Positions 26,950-34,983 of a stretch of DNA of 64,000 nucleotides are shown here, piece by piece. The number at the start of each line of letters is the position of its first letter. Positions within the stretch are counted from its first letter, which is position 1. The notes under the pieces are model-generated. The model did no database searches and was not told the origin of the DNA. It was given only the letters and a program-made list of their open reading frames with translations. Origin of the DNA: an uncultured Shimia sp. (lineage in GTDB: Bacteria > Pseudomonadota > Alphaproteobacteria > Rhodobacterales > Rhodobacteraceae); assembly GCF_947493595.1 (NCBI RefSeq), contig NZ_CANLRL010000002.1, positions 434,001-498,000 of the forward strand, in the 5' to 3' direction. A program made the position numbers and the translations under genes.

Positions 26950-27028
26950 CGGTGCAACTCCTGTCTTGAGGACAACTTAGTTTGGGAGGCTAAGTGCGGC
27001 GACCCGAAAATTGCGCAAAGGGCACCTC

Positions 27029-27064
27029 TTGACTTCATAAAAAAATGAGACATCTATGTCTCAT
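27029..27064 (+). promoter_or_regulatory. TetR-type operator and overlapping promoter
   Basis: ATGAGACATCTATGTCTCAT at 27045-27064 is a perfect inverted repeat (two nine-base arms, two-base centre). TTGACT at 27029-27034 is a good -35 box, and 17 bases on, ATCTAT at 27052-27057 would be the -10 box, inside the palindrome. The ATG used for the regulator lies in the last bases of the palindrome, so a bound repressor would cover the start of transcription and translation. Confidence 0.75.
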
Positions 27065-27611
27065 GTTGAAAAAATCAGAAGCCAAAATCATTGAGGCGGG
27101 GTTCTCCGTCTTCTCCGCAAATCCCACAGCCACCTTGGCGGATGTCGCCAAAGAAGCGGGTGTGGGGCGTGCGACGTTGCATCGCCATTATGCCGGACGC
27201 GAGGACCTCATGGCCGCGCTGGCGATGGTGGCCATGCGGGAACTGGATGATGCCATTGAGGCAGCCACCAAAGACGCGCCGAGTTACACGGAGGCGTTGC
27301 GCCTGAGCCTGGAGGCGATCATCCCGTTGGCCGACCGACAAATGTTCCTTGCCAATGAACCGCTGGATCATGTGCCAGAGGTGCTGGAGGCCTACACTCA
27401 GCAACTGGAGGAAACCGCAGAGGCCGTTGAGGCGGCGAAAGAGGAAGGTGGGTTTGATGCCGATGTGCCGACCGCCTGGATCGTGCAGGCGATTGAAACG
27501 CTGACCTACGCCGCTTGGACTGTGGTGCGGGATGGCGATGCAACGCCTGAGGAGGCCACGGCGCTGGCCTGGCGTACTTTGCAATCAGGTTTGACGGGAG
27601 GAGCAAAATGA
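27063..27611 (+). CDS. TetR/AcrR-family transcriptional regulator
   Basis: A 182-residue repressor-type protein. The N-terminal helix-turn-helix (about 1-50) reads TLADVAKEAGVGRATLHRHYAGREDLMAA in pieces typical of TetR. The C-terminal helical domain has no recognisable ligand signature. The ATG at 27063 is used; an in-frame ATG at 27045 is the first base of a perfect palindrome that looks like its own operator. No ribosome binding site is visible before either start, so a leaderless transcript is possible. Its stop overlaps the start of the sterol desaturase gene by four bases, which suggests it controls that gene and itself. Confidence 0.9.
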   Translation: MLKKSEAKIIEAGFSVFSANPTATLADVAKEAGVGRATLHRHYAGREDLMAALAMVAMRELDDAIEAATKDAPSYTEALRLSLEAIIPLADRQMFLANEPLDHVPEVLEAYTQQLEETAEAVEAAKEEGGFDADVPTAWIVQAIETLTYAAWTVVRDGDATPEEATALAWRTLQSGLTGGAK

Positions 27612-28450
27612 TACCGGAACAGTTTATCGGATTGGCCGAACAGGTGGACGAGGTATTCTTCCTGATCGGGGTGGCGATCTTGGTGATCGAGATTGCCGAA
27701 GCCTGGTTCAAAGGGTCTTTGAAAGGCAAGACCTGGCTGGAGATGTTGGCGAGTGCGTCGACACAGGTGCCCTATCTGTTGCTGGAAGCGACGATGATGA
27801 CGGCGCTTTACTTCGGGCTTTATGTGTTTAGCGAAACCGTGGTGAGCTGGCATTTGCCAACCACATTGCCGTGGATTGTTCTGGCCGTTTTGATTGCGGA
27901 TCTGACCTATTATTGGGAGCATCGCATTGCGCATCGGGTACGGCTCCTATGGACGCAACACGCGGTGCATCACTCTAGCCGGGACTACAACATTGTAACG
28001 GCGGTGCGCTTTGGACCGCTGGAAAGCCTGTGGTCCTTCATTGCGCATATCCCCATGATCTTGGTTGGGTTTAGTCCAGATGTGGTTCTGGGATCGGTGA
28101 TCCTTGTGCAGGCTTATCAGACGTGGTTGCACACAGAGTTGATTGGCAAGCTGGGGCCGCTGGAATGGGTGTTGAACACGCCAAGCCATCACCGCGTGCA
28201 CCATGGCTGTGACAACAAGTATCTGGACAAAAACTATGGTGGCATCCTGATCATTTGGGACCGGTTGTTTGGCAGCTTTCAAGTGGAAGAAGAGCGTCCG
28301 CGCTATGGGCTGACCACTGATTTTGACAGCCAGAACCCGGTCAAGGTTTGGTTCTCTGAGCTGCCCGGGCTGTGGCGAGACATCAAACGCGCCAAAACTG
28401 GGCGTGAGCTATGGGGACGACTGTTTGGACCGCCGGGCTGGAAACCATAA
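27608..28450 (+). CDS. Sterol desaturase/fatty acid hydroxylase-family membrane protein
   Basis: A 280-residue membrane protein with several hydrophobic segments (about 15-35, 60-80, 90-105, 140-165). It carries the three histidine clusters of the non-heme di-iron superfamily: HRIAH, HAVHHS and HHRVHH. Members hydroxylate or desaturate lipids at the cytoplasmic face. The exact substrate (hopanoid, carotenoid, ornithine lipid or fatty acid) is not evident. It is in an operon with the TetR gene through an ATGA overlap. Confidence 0.9.
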   Translation: MIPEQFIGLAEQVDEVFFLIGVAILVIEIAEAWFKGSLKGKTWLEMLASASTQVPYLLLEATMMTALYFGLYVFSETVVSWHLPTTLPWIVLAVLIADLTYYWEHRIAHRVRLLWTQHAVHHSSRDYNIVTAVRFGPLESLWSFIAHIPMILVGFSPDVVLGSVILVQAYQTWLHTELIGKLGPLEWVLNTPSHHRVHHGCDNKYLDKNYGGILIIWDRLFGSFQVEEERPRYGLTTDFDSQNPVKVWFSELPGLWRDIKRAKTGRELWGRLFGPPGWKP

Positions 28451-28546
28451 GTGCAATGATTTGTGGGGGCGGGTTGCGAAGACCTGCCCCCGTCACCTAT
28501 GTAGCCCTCAACCCAAGCACAAACGCGCAACTTTGAGATTTCTTAC

Positions 28547-29326
28547 ATGAGCCTACGCGACAAAATCGGGGCGTTTATTGACCGCCCTGCCTTTCGCAAC
28601 GCCATTTTGGGCGTGATCCTGTTTAACGCCGTCATCCTTGGCATGGAAACGTCCAAACCATTGATGGAGGCCATTGGGCCTCTTCTGATCACTTTGGATG
28701 CGTTGTGTTTGGCGATTTTTGTCGGGGAGATTGTTGCCAAGCTTTATGTGCAGCGTGGCCAGTTTTTCCGCGATGGCTGGAACCTATTTGATTTCATCAT
28801 TGTCGGCGTGGCGTTGGTGCCCGCTGCGCAAGGTCTGTCGGTGCTACGGGCGCTGCGCATTTTGCGCCTGCTGCGTGTGGTTTCGGTGGCACCATCGTTG
28901 CGTCGGGTGATCGAAGGGTTGCTCAACGCCTTGCCGGGCATGGGCTCCGTGTTCCTGCTGATGGCGCTGATCTTTTACATTGGTGCGGTAATGGCGACCA
29001 AGCTGTTTGGTGCGGCCTTTCCGGCTTGGTTCGGAACCCTTGGAAAATCCGGCTATTCGTTGTTTCAGATCATGACGCTGGAAAGCTGGTCCATGGGCAT
29101 CGTGCGTCCGGTGATGGAGGTTTATCCCTACGCCTGGATGTTCTTTGTGCCGTTTATCTTGCTGACCACTTTTGTGGTTCTGAACCTTGTGGTGGGTCTT
29201 GTGGTGAACTCCATGCAAGACGCGCACCATGTGGAGGCTGAAGCCGAAACCGGCAACTACCGCGACGAAGTGCTGGCGCGATTGGCTGATATTGAGAAGA
29301 TGCTGAAAGAGCGTGACAGCCGCTGA
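28547..29326 (+). CDS. Voltage-gated sodium channel (NaChBac/NavAb-type)
   Basis: A 259-residue six-helix ion channel subunit that should form a homotetramer. The voltage sensor S4 has four arginines at every third position (R101, R104, R107, R110 in LSVLRALRILRLLRVV). The pore carries TLESWSM (177-183), the selectivity filter of bacterial sodium channels such as NavAb. S1-S3 countercharges are present (E61 in FVGEIVAK, D82 in NLFDFIIVG). The C-terminus (YRDEVLARLADIEKMLKERD, about 238-257) is a coiled-coil tetramerisation tail. Homologues are known in Roseobacter and Silicibacter. It is followed by a bidirectional terminator. Confidence 0.95.
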   Translation: MSLRDKIGAFIDRPAFRNAILGVILFNAVILGMETSKPLMEAIGPLLITLDALCLAIFVGEIVAKLYVQRGQFFRDGWNLFDFIIVGVALVPAAQGLSVLRALRILRLLRVVSVAPSLRRVIEGLLNALPGMGSVFLLMALIFYIGAVMATKLFGAAFPAWFGTLGKSGYSLFQIMTLESWSMGIVRPVMEVYPYAWMFFVPFILLTTFVVLNLVVGLVVNSMQDAHHVEAEAETGNYRDEVLARLADIEKMLKERDSR

Positions 29327-29352
29327 GGTTGATGCGGCTCCTATCAACAGCA

Positions 29353-29387
29353 AAAAGCCCCGCCTGAGTGTGTCAGGCGGGGCTTTT
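29353..29387. terminator. Bidirectional terminator between the sodium channel and NDUFA9-like genes
   Basis: AAAAGCCCCGCCTGA and its exact reverse complement flank a five-base loop (GTGTG). The 15-pair stem ends in T-runs on both strands, and the two genes converge on it. Confidence 0.93.
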
Positions 29388-29404
29388 GTTGGGGTTTTGA
29401 AACC

Positions 29405-30385
29405 TTAGATTTTCAGGTTACGCGCCGAGTCCTTGATGGCGTCGTACTGACCAGATGGACGGAACCGCCACAGGTAATCAGCCATGATGGCTTCCGGTGC
29501 CAAAGGCTTGATGCCCAGCGCGTCAAAGCCTTGCGCGTCGTCGCCAACCACATTGTCCTTTTTGAGCAGCTTGAGCTGGTCCTTGGTGAGGACGGAGTTG
29601 TGAACCAGACCAAAAGTCACGGTCTGAAGCAGGCCAAAACCGAAAGCCATCAGGCTGCCAACAAAAAACGGCAGGTTGGCGATCAGTTTGTTGCGATGGA
29701 TGATCTCGAGCATCTCGGTGACCCAGCCACGTAGGGTGTCAACTTCTGGGCCACCCAGCTCAAAGGTGCCGGTGGCCTCGCCTTTGATGCCTTTTACCGC
29801 CGCCTGAGCCACGTCATCGACGTACACCGGCTGGAATTTGGTGTCGCCGCCCACCAAGGGCAGAACCGGACCAAGGCGTGACATGGAGGCAAAACGGTTG
29901 AAGAATTGATCGTCCTGGCCAAAAATCACCGACGGACGCAAGATCATGGCGTCGGGCATGTGTTGCAGCACACCTTCTTCGCCAAGTGCTTTGGAGCGCG
30001 CATAGTCGCTGTCACTGTCCTTGTCAGCACCGATGGCGGAGATGTGCACCATCGTGTCGACGTTTTCTGCTGCGGCGATGCGGGCGACGCGCTCGGCCCC
30101 TTCGTGTTGCACAGCGTCAAATGTGTTCTTGGCGCGATCAGACAGGAGGCCCACACAGTTCACCACCGCGTCAGAGCCTTGCATCACCGCTTGAACAGAA
30201 GCGTCATCGCGGATGTTGCAGAATACAGGTTCGACCTGGCCGACAGAGCCGTAGGGCTTCACAAACATCGCCTCGTTGGGGCGGCGCACCGCCACCCGTA
30301 CGAGCCAGCCTTCTTTTGCCATGCGGCGGGCAATGTGACGTCCGACAAAGCCGGAACCGCCAAAGATGGTGACAAGTTTGGACAT
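29405..30385 (-). CDS. Complex I NDUFA9-like, NAD(P)-binding atypical SDR protein
   Basis: A 326-residue atypical short-chain dehydrogenase. The N-terminal nucleotide-binding loop is VTIFGGSGFVGRHIARRMAKEG, followed by VNCVGLLSD and VHISAIGADKDSDSDYARSKALGE. The active-site YxxxK reads YARSK. This matches the bacterial homologues of mitochondrial complex I subunit NDUFA9, common in alphaproteobacteria and probably involved in assembling NADH dehydrogenase or in quinone chemistry. It is monocistronic and ends in a bidirectional terminator. Confidence 0.88.
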   Translation of the reverse strand: MSKLVTIFGGSGFVGRHIARRMAKEGWLVRVAVRRPNEAMFVKPYGSVGQVEPVFCNIRDDASVQAVMQGSDAVVNCVGLLSDRAKNTFDAVQHEGAERVARIAAAENVDTMVHISAIGADKDSDSDYARSKALGEEGVLQHMPDAMILRPSVIFGQDDQFFNRFASMSRLGPVLPLVGGDTKFQPVYVDDVAQAAVKGIKGEATGTFELGGPEVDTLRGWVTEMLEIIHRNKLIANLPFFVGSLMAFGFGLLQTVTFGLVHNSVLTKDQLKLLKKDNVVGDDAQGFDALGIKPLAPEAIMADYLWRFRPSGQYDAIKDSARNLKI

Positions 30386-30560
30386 GGGTTGCCTCCAAGG
30401 TAGACCATTTAGAGATGGGATAGCGCCGACGGCGTTTCAGAACAAGCTACAAAGGCGTGGCCGCGACAAGAAACCCCTGCAAAATTTGCCAAATTTGGGG
30501 GTGTCTTGGAGCCGGGGCTGCCAGTGAGAAAACAAAAGTGGAAAAAGTCGGAGAATCGCG

Positions 30561-30589
30561 TTGACACCCCCCGCAGCTAGGCTTAAACG
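30561..30589 (+). promoter_or_regulatory. Promoter of the tRNA-Leu gene
   Basis: A perfect -35 box, TTGACA, lies at 30561-30566. About 16-17 bases on, TTAAAC/TAAACG around 30583-30589 is a plausible -10 box. The tRNA starts about 20 bp downstream. Confidence 0.6.
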
Positions 30590-30607
30590 CCTGTCTCACC
30601 AACCCGT

Positions 30608-30694
30608 GCCCAGATGGCGGAATTGGTAGACGCGCTAGCTTCAGGTGCTAGTGTCCGTATGGACGTGGAGGTTCGAGTCCTCTTCTGGGCACCA
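30608..30694 (+). tRNA. tRNA-Leu (anticodon CAG)
   Basis: The acceptor arms GCCCAGA (30608-30614) and TCTGGGC (30684-30690) pair perfectly, followed by discriminator A and an encoded CCA. The anticodon stem GCTAGC/GCTAGT encloses the loop TTCAGGT, giving anticodon CAG. The T-arm GGTTCGAGTCC is standard. A long variable arm (TGTCCGTATGGACGT) confirms a class II tRNA such as leucine. It reads CUG codons, the main leucine codon in a GC-rich genome. Confidence 0.97.
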
Positions 30695-30845
30695 CTTTTC
30701 TTCCAAGATTGGTCACTAGTTTGTCGCAACGGCGAGGCGCTGTTGTGTGGCTTTTTGCGTGTTGGATGGCTTCCCCATCGCAGTCGCCAAAACGACACAT
30801 GGCCCACCAATTGGCGGGCCATGCGAGTGTTCTAGATTTTAGGGT

Positions 30846-31250
30846 TTAGTCTTTGTCGAGAGGCTTGTAGACCGTCGCGTCAATCTCCACCTTGGCGTCA
30901 ACCATGATCTGAGACCGCACAGTGGAGCGGGCTGGGCCACCATTGGGAAAGTAGCTGGCGTAAACGCGGTTGAAGGTCCAGAAGTCACGCGGATCGTCGA
31001 GCCACACGCCAACTTTGGCGATGTCTTCCAGGGTGCAGTCGGCCAGTTCCAGCGCCTTGATCAGGTTTTCCATGGTGCGGCGGGTCTGGCTTTCGATGCC
31101 GCCGTCTTCGATCTCGCCGTTTTCTTTCATCGCCACCTGGCCGGAGATGAAGACAAAATCACCTGCGCGCACGGCTGGGGCAAATGGCAGGGGTTGTCCG
31201 CCTGCACCGGTGCGGTCATCGCCGAGGCGTTCGATTTTTTTGCAGCTCAT
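30846..31250 (-). CDS. RidA-family enamine/imine deaminase
   Basis: A 134-residue YjgF/RidA protein that hydrolyses reactive enamines and imines released by PLP-dependent dehydratases. RAGDFVFISGQVAM and ARSTVRSQIMVDAKVEIDATV contain the family core, with the conserved arginine in the second segment. It is the last gene of the minus-strand operon that contains a PLP enzyme of the D-serine dehydratase group 51 bp upstream, which fits its role in clearing 2-aminoacrylate-type intermediates. Confidence 0.92.
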   Translation of the reverse strand: MSCKKIERLGDDRTGAGGQPLPFAPAVRAGDFVFISGQVAMKENGEIEDGGIESQTRRTMENLIKALELADCTLEDIAKVGVWLDDPRDFWTFNRVYASYFPNGGPARSTVRSQIMVDAKVEIDATVYKPLDKD

Positions 31251-31301
31251 GTCTGAGAGTCCTTGTGTTTGGTTAAATAAGAAAAGGGGTAGGGGCGACG
31301 G

Positions 31302-32357
31302 TCACCAGACTTTGCCGCGCGCTGCGACGGGGTGCGCGCCCTGAGGGGTGTCGCCACGGATCAACTGCACGTCGTCCATCATGTTGGTCACCACGCAAGC
31401 GTGGTTGGGGATGATGCGCAGGCGGTCGCCGACTGTGAGGTTGATGGTGTCAGCGGTCAGGATGCCGTGCTCTTCGGCGAGGCCGGAGATTGTGATGTCC
31501 GGGCGGCCAATGACCTTGCCGTGTCCTTGGAGGCCCAGCAGATCGGAGGTCAGCACTTTGGAGCCCGCGTCGATGATGGCACGTGAGCCGTTTGGCACCG
31601 AAACCACAGTGGCCAGAACCGTGAGAGCGCAGTCGTCTTCTGTGCAGACGCCATGCGTCACCAAGGAGCGGTCGTTGTAGATGTAGGTGCCAATCCTGTA
31701 TTCGGTGGCAATGGGCACGTCGTGGGCCAACCACATACCAGGGGAGCTGCCGATAGAGACCACCGGGACCATCAGGCCAGAGGTCGAGATGAGGTCAATG
31801 GCGGTAGACAGCCAGGTTTGCACCGTGGCTTCCTGACCAATCGGGGGGTGGGTCATAAGGCCGCCAAAGATCAGGCCGGGTTTTGCGTCGATGTGGGCTG
31901 CGAGATCGGCGGCCTGTACCGGGGTCATCACGCCACAGCGCGCGCCGCCGGTGTCACATTCTACAAGCACCGTCAAAGGGGTCGACGCCTCTGCAAATGT
32001 GCCAGAAAGGCCATCCACGGTTGTCTTGCTGTCTGCGACAACGCTCAGGCGGACCTTTTCAGAAAGAGCCCGCAGGCGAGCCAATTTGTTAGCTCCGAGA
32101 ATGTTGTACGTGATCAGCACATCATCGATGCCGCCTTCGGCAATCATAGCCTCAGCCTCACTGACCTTTTGGCAGCAGATTCCGACGGCTCCGGCGGCCA
32201 ATTGGCGTTTGGCCAGCAGGGGCAGCTTATGGGTTTTGATATGCGGGCGCAGGTGTAGCTTGTGATCGTCACAATAGGCCTGGTAGAGGGCGATGTTGGC
32301 CTCGGCGATATCGAGGTCGATCAGCACCGCGGGGGTGTCGATGGATGGAAAACTCAT
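31302..32357 (-). CDS. DSD1-family PLP enzyme (D-serine/D-hydroxyaspartate dehydratase-like)
   Basis: A 351-residue fold-type III PLP enzyme with an alanine-racemase-like N-terminal barrel. The PLP lysine is Lys41 in LRPHIKTHK. YRIGTYIYNDRS and VVSVPNGSRAIIDAGSK are family blocks. The C-terminal metal motif reads HAC (in IPNHACVVTN). As remembered, eukaryotic-type D-serine dehydratase and D-threo-3-hydroxyaspartate dehydratase bind metal with His-x-Cys, and D-threonine aldolase uses His-x-Asp. A dehydratase is therefore preferred, though an aldolase remains possible. The start overlaps the M81 gene stop by four bases. Confidence 0.82.
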   Translation of the reverse strand: MSFPSIDTPAVLIDLDIAEANIALYQAYCDDHKLHLRPHIKTHKLPLLAKRQLAAGAVGICCQKVSEAEAMIAEGGIDDVLITYNILGANKLARLRALSEKVRLSVVADSKTTVDGLSGTFAEASTPLTVLVECDTGGARCGVMTPVQAADLAAHIDAKPGLIFGGLMTHPPIGQEATVQTWLSTAIDLISTSGLMVPVVSIGSSPGMWLAHDVPIATEYRIGTYIYNDRSLVTHGVCTEDDCALTVLATVVSVPNGSRAIIDAGSKVLTSDLLGLQGHGKVIGRPDITISGLAEEHGILTADTINLTVGDRLRIIPNHACVVTNMMDDVQLIRGDTPQGAHPVAARGKVW

Positions 32358-33820
32358 GCCAGTTCCTCTTCATGCGGTGCTTCAACAATGGGCCACAACG
32401 GACGCGTCAGGCGGGTGTAAGGCGTTGTGGTTGGATCGTTCGGATAAGGGCCATTGACCGCTGCGTAGAGAATGTCAGCGGCGATGGGGGCAAAGGCGCC
32501 GTGGAAATGGTTGGTGGATTTCACGGCCACAACCTGTTTGGCGGAGACGTCGATGCCCAGGTTGGTGAAGAGGTCCGGCGAGAAAGTTTGCGAGCGGTTG
32601 GAATTGAGCACCACGTCGATGCCGTTCACGTTGACTACGGCGCAATCTCCCAAAGGCACAATGGAGTCGCCAAAGCTCTGTACCGCGTCGGTGGCGACTT
32701 TCCGCACGGTGACGGTGGCATCAATCGGAGCGCCAGCGTGGGCAGAGGTTTTACCACCAAAGCGCAGCTCGAGCTCTGCGCCTTCGCCAGCCGCGTGACA
32801 TAGGCGGACAGCCATTGGATCCCAAATTGTTCCGAGCGCCATATTGGCGACGTTCATGTTCAGAGCTGCTTGCAGCAGGATGGTGGAATCGCCCGCCACA
32901 CCGCCGCCGGGATTGTCCCAGACATCGGCGATGATCACCGGGCCTGTGCTTGCTACAGTGGCTTTGGTGAGGGCATCTTCGACGGTGAGAAACTCGGGTT
33001 TGGTGGTGCCGCGGAAAGAAAACAGCTCCATCCCCAACTCGTGGGCGAGCGCAGATCCAGCCGGTTTGTTACCGTTGCTGATCACGATAATTTTGGCGCC
33101 AAGGTCCGGGGAGTCGCCCGCCATAAAACCGTGGATAGTGGAAACGGACAGGGCAGTGCCGTCGGCTTCGAGTGCCATCATTTTGTCTACGAAGCCGCGC
33201 ATGGGGTGTCGGCTGGTGGGCAGCACGTCCATCATGCAGACATCAAACACCGAGATCTGCGGGATGATCTCGCCACGGGCGGCGCACAGGGTCAGGTCGA
33301 CACAGGCTTCGCCGGTTTCGACAAAATCTGTGTGGGGAAACTCCTTAAACACCGTGATGATGTCGGCGTTTTTCACGCGTTTGTCGCTAAGGTGGCTATG
33401 CGGATCAAAGGTCACGCCAATTGTGACAGTAGGTCCAACAATCTCGCGCACAGCTTCGATCAGGGTGCCTTCACAATCCACGCAGCCGTCGGCAATCATC
33501 GCACCGTGAAGGCCTAGGACAACGGCGTCTATTGGCAATGCGGCTTTCAACTGGTCCAGCACCTCTTTGCGCAGGCGATCCCAGGTGCGGGCGTTCACTA
33601 GGCCACCGGGTTCAGCCCAGGTCGCGGTGCCTTCGATCAGCTCCACCTCACCTGCTTTGGCGCGTTTGCGCAGAGCCGGAAAGACCGCGCTGCAAAGGGT
33701 GGGCGTTTCCGGATGCTCTCCGGGAGGGGCATAAAAGCTCTGTGCAAAATCGGCAAAATCGGTGCGCAACGGCGAAAAAGTGTTGGTTTCGGTGGCAACC
33801 GAAGCACAGAAAACCCGCAT
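32354..33820 (-). CDS. M81-family metallopeptidase (MlrC/microcystinase C-like)
   Basis: A 488-residue cytoplasmic protein with the N-terminal signature ASVATETNTFSPLRTDFADF. The MlrC domain contains LGLHGAMIADGCVDCEGTL, TFDPHSHLSDKRV, FKEFPHTDFVETGE and DVWDNPGGGVAGDSTILL. These acidic and histidine residues bind metal in the family. MlrC finishes the breakdown of linear microcystin, but most members act on unknown amide or peptide bonds. Its place between a TRAP transporter and a D-amino-acid enzyme suggests it opens an imported amide or small peptide. No signal peptide is seen. Confidence 0.9.
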   Translation of the reverse strand: MRVFCASVATETNTFSPLRTDFADFAQSFYAPPGEHPETPTLCSAVFPALRKRAKAGEVELIEGTATWAEPGGLVNARTWDRLRKEVLDQLKAALPIDAVVLGLHGAMIADGCVDCEGTLIEAVREIVGPTVTIGVTFDPHSHLSDKRVKNADIITVFKEFPHTDFVETGEACVDLTLCAARGEIIPQISVFDVCMMDVLPTSRHPMRGFVDKMMALEADGTALSVSTIHGFMAGDSPDLGAKIIVISNGNKPAGSALAHELGMELFSFRGTTKPEFLTVEDALTKATVASTGPVIIADVWDNPGGGVAGDSTILLQAALNMNVANMALGTIWDPMAVRLCHAAGEGAELELRFGGKTSAHAGAPIDATVTVRKVATDAVQSFGDSIVPLGDCAVVNVNGIDVVLNSNRSQTFSPDLFTNLGIDVSAKQVVAVKSTNHFHGAFAPIAADILYAAVNGPYPNDPTTTPYTRLTRPLWPIVEAPHEEELA

Positions 33821-33845
33821 GGTTTGGTCCTTTGTTAATCAAGTC

Positions 33846-33907
33846 GGGCAAGCATCACACAGGATGCTTGCCCAAGTCCCCACCCATAATTGGAGGAGTG
33901 GGGTGGG
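33846..33907 (-). other. Two hairpins between dctP and the M81 gene
   Basis: GGGCAAGCATC-ACACAG-GATGCTTGCCC (33846-33873) is a perfect 11-pair stem. A second, weaker stem (CCCCACCC with GTGGGGTGGG, to 33907) follows it on the plus strand. No T-run follows on the minus strand, so they more likely protect the upstream dctP mRNA or pause RNA polymerase than terminate fully. Confidence 0.55.
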
Positions 33908-33913
33908 ATCGGT

Positions 33914-34951
33914 TTAATCGAGATAGCTGGCAGCGTTGGCAGCAGAAACCTCAGCCTTGAACTTGGCCAGAAGTTCACCGGCGCGGGCGTCCATATTCTC
34001 TGCCACATGGGCTTCAAACGCAGGCTGCGCCGCACCGGCCATGGCGGCACGCTGTTCGTCAGACAGGGCGGTCACTTCGATTTTGTCCATCAGGCCAGCC
34101 AGACCACGATCAGAGGCTTCGATGATACGGGACAGGCCACGGCTAGCGGCCACACAGTTTTCCGCAGCGGTGTGGATGGTGGCACGCTCGCTGTCGCTCA
34201 GGCCTTCATAAAACGCGCGGTTGATCATGAAGGTGTATGGCGAGAACAGGTGGTTGGTCAGGGTCATGTGCTTTTGCACTTCGGCGAAGTTGGCAAAAGA
34301 GATGATTGGCACCGGGTTCATCTGACCGTCGATCACGCCGGTTTGCAGGCCGGAGTAGACCTCACCCCAGGACAGTGGATAGGCCTCTGCACCCAGGGAC
34401 TGCATGATCTTCTGGTGAGATGGCAGGGTCATGGTACGGATGCGGATGCCTTCGAAGTCTTTCAGGTCGGCAATCGCGTGTTTGGAGTTGGTCACCGCAA
34501 AGAAACCGCCGGTGTCCGGGAAGCCCAGAACCACAACGTCGCCCAGTTCCGCTTCGATGTCTGCGGCCAGCTCTTTGCCAAAGTCACCGTCAAACACTTC
34601 GTAGGTGGAAGCGTTGCCATTAAAGGCAAATGGCAGGTTCAGCACGTCGATACGTGGGTAGTAGCTGGCCAGTGCGCCGGTGGAGGTCAGGGTGGCTTGG
34701 ATGATGCCATCGCGAACCTGCTGAACGTGCTCAGCGGCGGAGCCAAGCTGGTTGGAGCCGAAGACTTCGACAGACACAGAGCCGTTGGTGTCCGCGGTTA
34801 CGATGTTGGAGAACACGGCGGTACAGGCGTGGGCCGGGTTTTCAAACGGGTCTGTTTTGTTGTCGTGGCCAAATTTGATCACGCCGCCAGCGGATGCGCT
34901 GGTCGCGGTCATTGTCGCGGCAATTGCCAGACCTTTGATAAGAGTTTTCAT
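33914..34951 (-). CDS. TRAP transporter substrate-binding protein (DctP family)
   Basis: A 345-residue periplasmic receptor with a signal peptide (MKTLIKGLAIAATMTATSASA). The family arginine that binds a substrate carboxylate lies in FEGIRIRTM, and the hinge-region blocks AEAYPLSWGEVYSGLQTGVIDGQ and NHLFSPYTFMINRAFYEGLS are typical. The ligand is therefore probably an organic or amino acid. It follows dctM by 33 nt and is followed by hairpins that may raise its mRNA level above its neighbours, as is usual for binding proteins. Confidence 0.92.
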   Translation of the reverse strand: MKTLIKGLAIAATMTATSASAGGVIKFGHDNKTDPFENPAHACTAVFSNIVTADTNGSVSVEVFGSNQLGSAAEHVQQVRDGIIQATLTSTGALASYYPRIDVLNLPFAFNGNASTYEVFDGDFGKELAADIEAELGDVVVLGFPDTGGFFAVTNSKHAIADLKDFEGIRIRTMTLPSHQKIMQSLGAEAYPLSWGEVYSGLQTGVIDGQMNPVPIISFANFAEVQKHMTLTNHLFSPYTFMINRAFYEGLSDSERATIHTAAENCVAASRGLSRIIEASDRGLAGLMDKIEVTALSDEQRAAMAGAAQPAFEAHVAENMDARAGELLAKFKAEVSAANAASYLD

Positions 34952-34983
34952 GGGTTCCTCCCGTTGGGTTTAGTTATTGGTGT

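Noticed and set aside
28464-28492. GC-rich hairpin (GGGGGCGGGT/ACCTGCCCCC) after the sterol desaturase gene
   Set aside because: The stem is good, but it is followed by GTCACCTATG rather than Ts. It is left as an unassigned hairpin.
30803-30827. Palindrome ATGGCCCACCAA/TTGGCGGGCCAT after the tRNA as a terminator
   Set aside because: No T-run follows on either strand, so termination cannot be supported; it may be a chance or RNA-processing hairpin.
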